Positions 26,184-34,342 of a stretch of 45,938 nucleotides of DNA are shown in pieces. Position numbers and translations under genes: made by a program. This stretch comes from Syntrophobacteraceae bacterium (GTDB lineage: Bacteria; Desulfobacterota; Syntrophobacteria; Syntrophobacterales; Syntrophobacteraceae). The notes below the pieces were generated by a model. It was given only the letters and a program-made list of their open reading frames with translations, made no database searches and was not told the DNA's origin. The DNA is taken from positions 1 to 45,938 of the forward strand of contig JARLHO010000138.1 of the NCBI GenBank assembly GCA_031292215.1, given 5' to 3'. Within the stretch, counting starts at the first letter, position 1. Every line of letters begins with the position of its first letter.

Positions 26184-27446
26184 TTAGCCGCCGGAGACCA
26201 AGTTCTCAAGAAGCTGGGTCACGCTGTCATGCCAGGTGGTTATCTCTGAAGGCATACAACCCGAAGAAAATTCCCCGCTCTCGATTCGCTGCAGCCAACC
26301 ATCGATAATTTCAGCAAGGTTCGAAGCCCCGGGGGAGAAAAAAGTCACACCGTCCCCGCCGATTTCACGAAATATCGGGATATCACTCGCCAGGATTGGC
26401 TTTTGATAATAGGCGGCCTCAACAAGGGGAAGGCCGAAACCTTCGGCCTCCGAGGCGACAATCACCCCGGTTGCGGCGTGGTAGAGCGCAACGAGCATCT
26501 CGTCGCTGACATCGTCGAGCCAATGGAGGCGGTTGTTTCTTTGCGGGTGGAGGCGAAGAGTTTGCTGGAGCGCCTCGGTTCTCCATCCGGGCCTTCCGAC
26601 CAGGACCAGGTGGGCTTGGCTTCCACACCGCCAGAGTTCTTCAAAGGCGGACATGACCTTGACGTGTCCCTTTCGCGGCTCTATCGTGCCCACCATCAGG
26701 GCGGCGGAATTTTTGCGCAATTTTTCCAGCAGCGGCCCGGAATCGGCAGGAAGGCCAACACTGGGAAGACTGGCGGCTATATCGGCGCCAAGCCTCATAA
26801 TAGCGATCGGAGCGCTATCGGCGTAAAGACCGTAGCTTCTCGCAAGCCAGTCGGCGACATCTTCTTTTACGACATGGGAACTGCAGAGCAGGCCGTCGGC
26901 GAAAACGGCCACGGTCCGCAGCCACCGCTCGAAGTGCGCGCGCGCCTTGGGGGTAAACCACTGCGGGTTGCGCACCGCCAGGATATCGTGAACCATGAAG
27001 TGCAGCCGCGCCCCCCTGCGTTTCCATGCAAGCAATTGGCCCTGGCGCCGGGGAAGGATGTGCGCGCCAAGATCGAGCCCCAGGAAAATATCGCCCGGTT
27101 CCACCTCAACCGCCGCGCCGTCTCCATGGTCGCCGCGATCGAAAACAACGCCGGGAAAATCTCTTACATACCGGTAACCGATCTTGCGCGTCGCAAATAC
27201 CGGGCATACGAAAAATCCGGCGGGCCGATGGTTTAGCAGTTGGTTCAAAATAGCCCTTACCACCCGCTGGATACCGGTGCGCGCATCGTTTTGCACGGTG
27301 ACCGAAACATCGACAAGCAGTTGCCGTCGACGCGGGGGCGCCGCTGCGCCGACAGACGGCGAACACCTTTTGACGAGCGACCGCGCCCTGCGCACAGGGA
27401 TAAATCCCAGGGCAAATCCTAGAGCCTGGTTACGCAGATTTGGCAT
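26184..27446 (-). CDS. GT4-family glycosyltransferase
   Basis: A 420-residue GT-B enzyme with VGTIEPRKGH and the E-x7-E motif in EGFGLPLVEAA. It is a close relative of domain 3 of the triple-domain protein: both have an N-terminal GIQRVV segment, a FMVHD/FLIHD acceptor-side strand and the same C-terminal layout. The ATG at 27446 overlaps the kpsT stop by 17 bases, which supports it over an extension to 27500. It directly follows the exporter genes, so it belongs to the capsule operon and should add one sugar of the repeat or of the reducing-end primer. Confidence 0.88.
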   Translation of the reverse strand: MPNLRNQALGFALGFIPVRRARSLVKRCSPSVGAAAPPRRRQLLVDVSVTVQNDARTGIQRVVRAILNQLLNHRPAGFFVCPVFATRKIGYRYVRDFPGVVFDRGDHGDGAAVEVEPGDIFLGLDLGAHILPRRQGQLLAWKRRGARLHFMVHDILAVRNPQWFTPKARAHFERWLRTVAVFADGLLCSSHVVKEDVADWLARSYGLYADSAPIAIMRLGADIAASLPSVGLPADSGPLLEKLRKNSAALMVGTIEPRKGHVKVMSAFEELWRCGSQAHLVLVGRPGWRTEALQQTLRLHPQRNNRLHWLDDVSDEMLVALYHAATGVIVASEAEGFGLPLVEAAYYQKPILASDIPIFREIGGDGVTFFSPGASNLAEIIDGWLQRIESGEFSSGCMPSEITTWHDSVTQLLENLVSGG

Positions 27447-28083
27447 CGTAGAACGCCAGCCCCGCGTCAACATTATCGAACATGTACAGCCTTCCGGCAA
27501 GCAGAACGCCGGCGCAGTCGCAATGCTCGCGGATATAGCCGCTGTTATGGGAAACGATTATCATTGCGCGGTCTTTTCTTTTTTCGAATAATTCCGTGTG
27601 GCATTTTCCGTGGAAACGGCTATCTCCCACGGAAACTATTTCATCGATCAAAAAGCAGTCGAAATCCACAGCAATCGAAAGAGCAAACGCCAGGCGGGCA
27701 ACCATACCCGAGGAATATTTCTTGACCGGTTCACGCAGGTAGGGGCCAAGCTCCGAGAACTCCTCCACAAAAGGGAGCGACTTCTCGTAATCGGCATTAT
27801 AGACTCGGCAAACAAAACGCAGGTTGTCCAGACCGCTCAGGCTGCCCTGGAAGGCGCCGCTAAACGCGAGCGGCCACGAAACGCTCATGCCGTGATGGAC
27901 GGCGCCGCTCGAGGGAAGTTCCGCTCCGCTTATGATGCGAACGAGAGTCGATTTACCCGCCCCGTTCAAGCCAAGGATGCCGACCTTCTGCCCGCGCCTG
28001 ATTTCCATGCAGATATTGTCGAGCACCCTTCGAGGCCCTTTGCGCGTATAGTATATCTTGGATACCCCATCAACCTTTATCAA
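27430..28083 (-). CDS. kpsT: KpsT-type ABC transporter ATPase
   Basis: A 217-residue ABC ATPase of the capsule/teichoic acid export group. The Walker A motif is GLNGAGKST, the signature YSSGM and Walker B CFLIDE. There is no C-terminal carbohydrate-binding domain, as in KpsT, which fits export of lipid-capped chains without a terminal-residue check. The gene starts with TTG, overlapping the kpsM stop (TTGA). It powers KpsM to move the lipid-linked polysaccharide across the inner membrane. Confidence 0.95.
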   Translation of the reverse strand: MIKVDGVSKIYYTRKGPRRVLDNICMEIRRGQKVGILGLNGAGKSTLVRIISGAELPSSGAVHHGMSVSWPLAFSGAFQGSLSGLDNLRFVCRVYNADYEKSLPFVEEFSELGPYLREPVKKYSSGMVARLAFALSIAVDFDCFLIDEIVSVGDSRFHGKCHTELFEKRKDRAMIIVSHNSGYIREHCDCAGVLLAGRLYMFDNVDAGLAFYDAKSA

Positions 28084-28904
28084 TGTCTACCAATCCGTTC
28101 TTGGGTTTGCCTGGCCAGGAGCAGCCCCGAGATCGTCAGCAGCAGGCAAAAAACGCAAAGATAGCCCGGCTGTTCGTACGTGTGGACCGCATCCCCCGCG
28201 TACCCGTGGCGCATCATTTCGGTCACCGTGACCGTTGGCACCAGCTCGGCCAACCGTTGAAGAGATGACGGAAGCCAGTCGACCATGAAGAAACATCCGG
28301 ATATCCCGAGATAAAAGTACATGACGGGATGGTAGAGGCGCTCGAATGCCTCCCATCGCTCCGACAGGGCCCCCACGATCATCCCCACCCCGAACGTGTA
28401 CCAAATCAGGAGAAACCATCCCCCGATCATGATGACCGGCTCTTTGGGGGGGACGATGAGACCGGCGCCCATCAGGATGAGCCCGACGAAAAGCGTCGAT
28501 AAGGTCCCCCCCAGGATCTCCAGGATAACCCTGGAAAAAAACAGATCGAGGACCCGCACATTCTTGTGGTAGAGCAAACCGAGGTTGGGTTCGACAGCCT
28601 TGGCGCAGCGCGAGGTGGCATTGCGCCAGAGCATGACGGTCGAGTACCCTGTCCAGGCTAAAGCGGTGACCGACATTCCGGACTCCCCCTTGCTTATCTC
28701 GTAGACGTTCCATAAAGCGGTGACCCCCAGGGTGAATATCATGGGCTCGACGAACACCCACATAAACCCGATGTTGTCGCGTCCGTAGCGGGTTATGACC
28801 TCGCGCATCATGAGGGCATAAATCACGCGCGCCTGGATGACCAAGGACCTTGCAAGCGAGGTCTGCCGACGGGGCGCGCTCCAGGATAGTGTTTTCTCAT
28901 TCAC
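28080..28904 (-). CDS. kpsM: KpsM-type ABC transporter permease
   Basis: About 274 residues with six hydrophobic segments and the ABC-2 permease layout, including the cytoplasmic REVITRYGRDNIGF stretch before the first membrane span. It forms the inner-membrane channel with KpsT. The start is ambiguous: a GTG at 28904 overlaps the kpsE stop by 8 bases and has a GGAG 12 bases upstream; GTG at 28913 and TTG at 28925 are also in frame. I take 28904. Confidence 0.93.
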   Translation of the reverse strand: MNEKTLSWSAPRRQTSLARSLVIQARVIYALMMREVITRYGRDNIGFMWVFVEPMIFTLGVTALWNVYEISKGESGMSVTALAWTGYSTVMLWRNATSRCAKAVEPNLGLLYHKNVRVLDLFFSRVILEILGGTLSTLFVGLILMGAGLIVPPKEPVIMIGGWFLLIWYTFGVGMIVGALSERWEAFERLYHPVMYFYLGISGCFFMVDWLPSSLQRLAELVPTVTVTEMMRHGYAGDAVHTYEQPGYLCVFCLLLTISGLLLARQTQERIGRH

Positions 28905-30069
28905 GGTGTTCACGCACTCCGGCAATGAGAAGGCTCAAGGCCCCCCAGGTTAAAAGACCGACCAAAAACGTCGTAATGAAATTTCGCAGCCGTTGCGGTT
29001 CTTCGGCATAATCGGGTTTGCCGGGCTTTACGATGCGCTCAAGATACAACTGCTTGCGCAGCGCTTCGTCGCGGGCCAGCGCCAGTGTCGTCATCGTGGC
29101 GCCAAGCTGCTTTTGGGCGAATTGATTGTCGAGCACCAGCCCCTCGTATTGAGGGCTGAAGGCGCTAAACGAACGCTGCGCCCCGGCAACCCTGGCGTTT
29201 TCCGCCTGTACATCGGAGTTCAGCGTCTTGATGCGGTCATGTAGCATCGGGATCGCCGGGTTATTCCTGCTCGCCGCGATCAACTGCGCCAGTTGCGCCT
29301 TGGACGCGATGAGTTCTTCCCGCAGTTTGGAGACAACCTGGAGCTGCAGGGTCGACTGGGCCTTCGGGTCGAAGATGCCGTTTTTGCTGCGGTAGCGCTC
29401 CAGGGCGATCGCCGCGGCCTTCGCCTTCGCCTGCGCCCGGTCGACCTCATCGGAGGCAAACTTGATCATGTCTTGGCTGGCTCGGTCGTTTAGATTGTTG
29501 ACCAGTTTCTCGCTCATTTCGAGCAGCATTTCATTGATGCGGTAGGCCTCTTCCGCGCTAAACGCCCTGACGCTAACGGTGGTTATCGAGGAGGTCTCAT
29601 CATGAGTTATGGTTACATGATTGAGGTAATATTTGTACAGCGCTTCGAAGCTTTTGTCCAAGTCGAGCCCGCCAAACCGGCTCAGTCGGTCTACGCTCCT
29701 GCTGCTGAAGGATTTTTTATAAGCGAGTTTCTCGTCGAGCTGCCTCAGGGCGTCGCGTGAAAGCATGAAACCGGCCACCGTGTACTCGTTATCCTGCGCC
29801 TTGGACAAACCGATCCCCTGCAGGAAACCGCCAATGCCGGCGACAGGCTGCTGATAAGGGGTGCGAACCACGAATCGCGCTTCGCTGATATAGACCTTCG
29901 AAGCGATAAAGCCGTAATAGATACCCGCAAACAAGGTGGGAAGAAATACAGTCAGCATGAACAGCGGACTGATTCGGGGGAATCGGAATTTCTTGCTCGC
30001 GGGCTCGACTCTGCCGATCGTATCCTCGTTCCCGGTCGATACATGCACGAATTCTGAAGCTTCCATCAT
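28897..30069 (-). CDS. kpsE: KpsE-type capsule export periplasmic adaptor
   Basis: 390 residues with one membrane span near 35-55, a large periplasmic region rich in coiled-coil helices and a second span at 365-387 (FITTFLVGLLTWGALSLLIAG region). This is the polysaccharide co-polymerase/KpsE layout; the family links the KpsMT transporter to the outer-membrane Wza/KpsD ring. ATG-ATG start with CAGGG upstream. First gene of the capsule locus, so its promoter should lie in the gap before it. Confidence 0.93.
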   Translation of the reverse strand: MMEASEFVHVSTGNEDTIGRVEPASKKFRFPRISPLFMLTVFLPTLFAGIYYGFIASKVYISEARFVVRTPYQQPVAGIGGFLQGIGLSKAQDNEYTVAGFMLSRDALRQLDEKLAYKKSFSSRSVDRLSRFGGLDLDKSFEALYKYYLNHVTITHDETSSITTVSVRAFSAEEAYRINEMLLEMSEKLVNNLNDRASQDMIKFASDEVDRAQAKAKAAAIALERYRSKNGIFDPKAQSTLQLQVVSKLREELIASKAQLAQLIAASRNNPAIPMLHDRIKTLNSDVQAENARVAGAQRSFSAFSPQYEGLVLDNQFAQKQLGATMTTLALARDEALRKQLYLERIVKPGKPDYAEEPQRLRNFITTFLVGLLTWGALSLLIAGVREHRE

Positions 30070-30448
30070 AAACCCTGATTTTCAGGTTGAATACGGCAGG
30101 TTGCCGATATCGAGCTCTTCCGGACTTGCCCCCCGGGACTCGACGGTAAACGGTAAACGCTTTCCGAGAGGCGAAAAGATCGCCGGGAAGAGCATACTTG
30201 TCCATTAGCCAAAAATCATTGTAAAAATCCGCTCAACCAGCCCGGCAACGGATCGATTCATGAGGTGCAAGGCGGTTGCCGCCCCCGGGGCAAGACTTGG
30301 CGCGGCTCCCGCTGTCGCACCCCGCCTGCGGGCAGCGGCTATTCGTGTCCCGAGTCATAAGAGTGCGTTGCATCACTCCCGCGCGCGCGACCGTCTTGCT
30401 TGCGGCATGTTTTGAGCCCGAATCCAACTTTTTTCCCCTGTCCAAGCG
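30070..30448. other. Spacer upstream of kpsE
   Basis: No gene is visible. This is where the promoter of the long minus-strand capsule locus would be expected. I saw only a poor pair on the minus strand (TTTACA, then TATGCT with overlong spacing) around 30190-30230, so I do not call it. A family A element begins at 30449. Confidence 0.35.
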
Positions 30449-30580
30449 ATTACAATTACCCACGCATACGCCCACTTACCACTTAGCGGAGACTCCCAAG
30501 AAGGGGCTTGGCCCGATCACCCCCCTTATCTGCAACTTTGCAAAAGGAGAGAGGTGGGCGTACGTGCGGGTAATTGTAAG
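30449..30580. mobile_element. MITE-like element, family A, copy 2 (complete, with 9-bp target duplication)
   Basis: The reference copy of family A, about 132 bp. Its terminal inverted repeats run 28 bp (30450-30477 and 30552-30579) with 24 matches, starting TTACAATTACCC. The flanks carry an identical GTCCAAGCG at 30440-30448 and 30581-30589, the expected target duplication. It has no coding capacity. Internal marks shared with other copies are CTTAGCGGAGA (left) and TTGCAAAAGGAG (right). Confidence 0.85.
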
Positions 30581-30909
30581 GTCCAAGCGGCCGCCCGGAC
30601 CCCGGCTCAAAAGCCCTGCCGGAGTGAGGTCAAGGGCCGGCCCCCGGCCACAGCTCCGCCAACCCGGTTACAATCTTTTCCGGCTAAACCGCTCGCTCGC
30701 CCCGGACGCCCTCATCTACATTTCGTGGCAAGGCGCGGCGCAGCACCGTTTGGAGCTCCCTTACCCGACTTTCTCAAATCCTTAGCGCACGAAAAACTTT
30801 ACTACCCTTCTCAGCCAGACCGCTCCCCTTTGCCAAGAGGAAGCAATTGAGCCCAAGGCAAAATCTTCAGCAGGCTACAATCACGCACCCTCCGGAAATG
30901 AACCATTTA
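30581..30909. other. Spacer with no recognisable gene
   Basis: No frame here has a recognisable motif or a ribosome-binding site. The sequence is GC-rich, with an AT-rich patch near 30790-30850. I see no repeat beyond the right end of the family A element. Confidence 0.35.
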
Positions 30910-31299
30910 TCAGGGCGGTTTTTGTGCGCCAGTCGCCCGAAAGCTGGAAAACTTGTATTGCTGCTCATGCCCGTTTCGATCAAAAGATAGCCATTGTGTG
31001 ACACATTCCGGCCCCAATGGCTCCCAACGCACTCGGACGTCTTGTCTGCCAAACGGCGAAAAAGCGATGGCTACCGTACTTACAAAGCCAATCACCAACA
31101 AACAGTGAACCGCGTATTTGTCCGGAAATCCAAGATTTTTACATTCATGCCCGAGGTAAATCGCACGCTGGAAAATGAAGTTACCTGGAGTCCAGGCGAA
31201 AAAAGAACGGCATAGGTTTCCTTTGGATAGTTTAGCATTTTTTATGATTTTTCGAAACGCAATGCCGTCCATGTCCGCGCAGTGGCCCACATCTCGCAT
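30910..31299 (-). CDS. Possible small membrane protein, unrecognised
   Basis: A 129-codon minus-strand frame with a TTAGGA ribosome-binding site 5 bases before its ATG, unusual for a chance frame. It has one hydrophobic stretch near residues 68-82 (LLVIGFVSTVAIAF) and many cysteines and aromatics. I recognise no family. It stands alone in a large spacer, with base composition more AT-rich than neighbouring genes. It may be a lineage-specific protein, a decayed gene or chance. Confidence 0.28.
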   Translation of the reverse strand: MRDVGHCADMDGIAFRKIIKNAKLSKGNLCRSFFAWTPGNFIFQRAIYLGHECKNLGFPDKYAVHCLLVIGFVSTVAIAFSPFGRQDVRVRWEPLGPECVTQWLSFDRNGHEQQYKFSSFRATGAQKPP

Positions 31300-31730
31300 A
31301 AAATCCTAACGCTAGCCATACACTGCCAGAAAACATGCAAGAATGCAACCTGAACTTATGTAAAGAAGAACCAACTCCGCTCGGCGCCAAGGGGTAATAC
31401 GGAATTCTCAGTCGCTGTATAACTGATCGCGATGATTCCGATATCGGATTGGCGCCTTCCGCCCCGGTCCGTTAGCAGACCAACACTCTCGGAATTAATA
31501 GATTTACTAGATAAGGCATCCACATCATGTAAATATACACTACAGGCAGGGAGATGAGGTTCTTGCTTACGGAATTCGATTGAGCCCGGCAACCAGGAAT
31601 CACCTGTGAAAAACCGCATTGCTCACGAAGACTCATGCGGGAAAAGTTTTTTGCGCCGCCGGAACATCCCGGCGGCACAGTATGAAAGCGGACCCCCCTG
31701 CAACCAGCCGGCGAGTCCGGCTATAAACCT
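31300..31730. other. Spacer with hairpin at 31655-31676
   Basis: No gene is supported. A perfect 8-bp stem GCCGCCGG/CCGGCGGC (31655-31662 with 31669-31676) lies about 55 bases beyond the stop of the small secreted protein gene. On the minus strand it is followed by an A-run rather than a T-run, so it is a strong structure but not a standard intrinsic terminator. Confidence 0.45.
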
Positions 31731-32177
31731 TTATGGCTGGACAAGAAGCCCCCAGCCCGCGGTTCCAACAACGTTATTGTTAGTATCCAGAACGAGAAAT
31801 ACAACCGCAAGAGTTTGGTTGCCGAGATTACCGGGTATCGGCCCAAGAACGTAAGCGGGAAAAGATACGGATTGACCGGGACCCAGCAAAGCAGGTAAAT
31901 TGGCTGTAGTATCGAACGGCCCGAAAGCCCTGGCGCCGGTAACGGGATTAATAACCAAGGCCTTCAAAAGACCGACGTTGATAGTATTGCCGGAATTGTT
32001 CGTTGCCACGATATTGAGTGTGACGCTGCCTCCATTGGCTATCGAGATGTTTCCGCTTATGGCAAGTTTTATGCCGCCCGGCGCAGTCCCGATGCCTATC
32101 GCGGCATTTGCAACCCCGCAGAATGCCCATAAGCAAAAAATACTCAGCGCAGCAAAAAGAATTCCTCTCTTTTTCAT
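31731..32177 (-). CDS. Small secreted protein of unknown function
   Basis: 148 residues. A clear signal peptide (KKR, hydrophobic core, cleavage around VANA-A at 25) is followed by a glycine-, asparagine- and valine-rich beta-type domain (SVTLNIVATNNSGNTI, then PGQSVSFPAYV), which suggests an immunoglobulin-like or CARDB-like sandwich. The ATG at 32177 is set by the signal peptide and an AGGAG 8 bases upstream. Exported to periplasm or surface. Not linked by operon to the capsule genes. Confidence 0.7.
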   Translation of the reverse strand: MKKRGILFAALSIFCLWAFCGVANAAIGIGTAPGGIKLAISGNISIANGGSVTLNIVATNNSGNTINVGLLKALVINPVTGARAFGPFDTTANLPALLGPGQSVSFPAYVLGPIPGNLGNQTLAVVFLVLDTNNNVVGTAGWGLLVQP

Positions 32178-32392
32178 GACTCTTTTCTCCTTTTGAAAGC
32201 AACCTGGTTTGTTAGTACCTGCTAAACCCTCATCCAATGTATTACATCCCATCGATCCAATGGACGTCCGGGGTTTTCCCCTGAGCAGTTAAAGCGAAAT
32301 GACCTACAGGTATAGTGACTTATGACACCCCATATTTGCATCTTGATTGTCTTGGTGACAGATGTCAACTATTTTTTCTTTTTTTAGCGACC

Positions 32393-32434
32393 CGACCGAG
32401 AGGTCTCCAGGGGCCGATGGCCCCAAAGCGGTCG
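32393..32434. other. Structured intergenic element
   Basis: Read on the plus strand, GACC-GAGA-GGTC (32394-32405) is a hairpin with a GNRA tetraloop, GGGGCC-GAT-GGCCCC (32410-32424) is a strong hairpin, and CGACCG (32393-32398) can instead pair with CGGTCG (32429-32434) to enclose both. The alternatives are mutually exclusive. On the minus strand a perfect -35 hexamer TTGACA (32363-32368) lies next to it, towards the secreted-protein gene, but its -10 is weak. It could be a 3' hairpin cluster of the 32463-33776 gene. No known riboswitch class matched. Confidence 0.35.
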
Positions 32435-32462
32435 ATGGTTTATCCCTCCCTTCGCTCCTCGT

Positions 32463-33776
32463 TCAATGCGTCTCCCACTTGCCCGTTTTAGAATTGTAAA
32501 ACCACCGGGCGCCGGTTCTTGTCGGGTCATAGCAAAGCCACGCCGCCTCGGAAAAGCTGTAGAGCCATGGATACGCCCACTGGTTCGTCCACCAGAAAGC
32601 CTTCATCTTGGCATCATAGAACGTGACGTTGCTCGTTGCCGTCCCGTAAGGAAGAAGCCAGCCGAGCGTACTATGGTATATCCATTTGGACGAGTTGGTG
32701 TAGAAGTAGCCAAAAAAGCGCAAATACTTCCAGCCCTTACCCAGGTCCACGGCATTCCGCCATAGATTTTTCCGCCCGGGTTTGGCGCCCGGGACGTTTA
32801 GCGTTCCGCCGAAAAAGGGGCCGGGATCAAAAGCGCCCAGTTTGAAGTTGGGCGCCAGAACCCTGCCGGGTGAAAGTCCATTCTGCTTCATGGCATTCGG
32901 GTTCAAGGCCAGATATTGAAAAAGAAAAGCCTCGGCTTTGGATTTTTCCATCGAACGGATGCGTTTGAAGAATTTCTTTTTCATGACAAGGTGTTGTCCA
33001 TTCCCCTCAACCTGGTCGGGAAGCTCGATCTGTCCGAGCTTGACAGTCGGAGTGTGTCCACCCGTAAAGAGTCCGGCAAGTTTATTGCCGCTCTTGTCGC
33101 CCTTGGCGAGTGCGAAGACTCCCTCGTTTTCCGTTCTGCCGTTAAGCCAAAACCCCCTGGAAAACCTGATGGAATGTTGAACCGGCGACCACACCCCACC
33201 GGCGGCGCTGTGGACATGTTCGCGGGAACCGATTTTGAGATCGAGGCGGCCTCCCAAGACAGCGTCATCGGAATTTGCCCCCAGGCAAAGGGAATCGGCA
33301 ACCATCCGCGCCTTCGCATCTCGTCCCTTATCGCCATGAACCGATACCTCCACGTCCCGCAGAAGTATTTTTGCCCCCGCCAGGTACACGTTGTCCTGCT
33401 GCGCCATGTCGGGGACCACACAGGCAGCCAGGGGGGCCAACCTGTCAAATGTCGCCCAGTCGAAAATATTGGCAACCGCGCCGCCTTCAATGGTTACTTT
33501 CACATGGGAAAAGACAACCTCCTTAAACAGGGTGAAGACGGCTTTCCCCATGCGTTGATCCGCCGCCGACATCTTTTGGGCCCGTATGGTCACCTGCCCT
33601 CCGCCCGGCAAAAGCATACTGAAGGAAAGCCCCTTCATGCATGTCGGGGAAGGGCTGTATGGGGCCTGGCGCAAAACACGGCTCATGAACGCACCGGCAA
33701 TCCATACGGAGAAAAAGAGCGCTACCGCCAGCGGAACATGGCGCAAGCGTAATTTACCACATCCGAGCACCTTCAT
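32463..33776 (-). CDS. Membrane-anchored envelope protein with aromatic-rich C-terminal repeat
   Basis: About 437 residues. An N-terminal membrane span (PLAVALFFSVWIAGAF, residues 14-29) anchors a periplasmic or surface domain containing many V-x-V-type strands (residues 40-200). The last 95 residues carry repeated units rich in W, Y, F and G: WIYHSTLGWLL, FWWTNQWAYPWLYSF and RWFYNSKTGKWE. They resemble short glycan- or cell-wall-binding repeats. I chose the ATG at 33776; an in-frame extension to 33884 has no support. The ribosome-binding site is weak. I do not recognise the central domain. The sign and number of repeats suggest surface attachment, but that is inference. Confidence 0.6.
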   Translation of the reverse strand: MKVLGCGKLRLRHVPLAVALFFSVWIAGAFMSRVLRQAPYSPSPTCMKGLSFSMLLPGGGQVTIRAQKMSAADQRMGKAVFTLFKEVVFSHVKVTIEGGAVANIFDWATFDRLAPLAACVVPDMAQQDNVYLAGAKILLRDVEVSVHGDKGRDAKARMVADSLCLGANSDDAVLGGRLDLKIGSREHVHSAAGGVWSPVQHSIRFSRGFWLNGRTENEGVFALAKGDKSGNKLAGLFTGGHTPTVKLGQIELPDQVEGNGQHLVMKKKFFKRIRSMEKSKAEAFLFQYLALNPNAMKQNGLSPGRVLAPNFKLGAFDPGPFFGGTLNVPGAKPGRKNLWRNAVDLGKGWKYLRFFGYFYTNSSKWIYHSTLGWLLPYGTATSNVTFYDAKMKAFWWTNQWAYPWLYSFSEAAWLCYDPTRTGARWFYNSKTGKWETH

Positions 33777-34240
33777 CGGAGTAACGGTAAAAATTCGAAA
33801 CGATCGAGCCCCATGCCCCACGCTATGTCCCAAAGATTGGTCTGGCAGGACGCCGGGAGAAAGTCCGCCGGTTTTTTCGCCCACACTTTTCGGGGGCTAA
33901 AACCCGACCGGTTGTCTGTCCCTTTTTTTGAGGTTCTTCTTGGTTTGGACTCGCGTGGAGAAACCATGGCGCCTTATCCCCGACCTTCTTCGTGGGTTTA
34001 GGGATTGACTCTGTCTTGAGCGCGCCGGAAGAGGGCGTCTGAATTCTTCGGGCCTTTGGCGCGCTAAAGAAACAAGCCATATACGGACTTCAGGGGAAAG
34101 GTTTCGGATAAAGACTTATCTTATGGATTCGGAGTTTGGCGGGCATTTGCCTGGTACGCGCCCACCCCGGCCCTCTTTTTTTGAAGCGGAAATCCTTCCC
34201 TCCTCGGTCCATATTAGCGCCCGGGGAGGGAAAGATTCCA
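33777..34240. other. Spacer between envelope gene and thiolase operon
   Basis: No gene is supported. Any promoter for the minus-strand envelope gene must lie here, but I found no convincing -35/-10 pair. Several T-rich and AT-rich patches (33920-33950, 34165-34180) are present without a clear hairpin. Confidence 0.35.
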
Positions 34241-34272
34241 CAAAAAAATTTTAGATTGTAACGTTTAATCTA
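34241..34272 (-). terminator. Probable intrinsic terminator of the thiolase operon
   Basis: On the minus strand, TAGATT and AATCTA (34267-34272 and 34252-34257) form a short AT-rich stem with a 9-base loop, followed at once by AAAATTTTTTT (34242-34252). It lies about 70 bases past the thiolase stop. The T-run is good; the stem is weak. Confidence 0.5.
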
Positions 34273-34342
34273 TCACGCCCGACTCTTTCTATCGGGAAGG
34301 TGGCCGATCGTAGCTTCCCGGCAGCGGGTTTTCCGACCGGCG

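Noticed and set aside
31655-31676. GC-rich hairpin as an intrinsic terminator
   Set aside because: Followed by A rather than T on the minus strand and by no T-run on the plus strand; listed only as a structure.
32916-33752. 278-codon plus-strand frame
   Set aside because: Antisense to the envelope protein gene, which has a membrane span and aromatic repeats.
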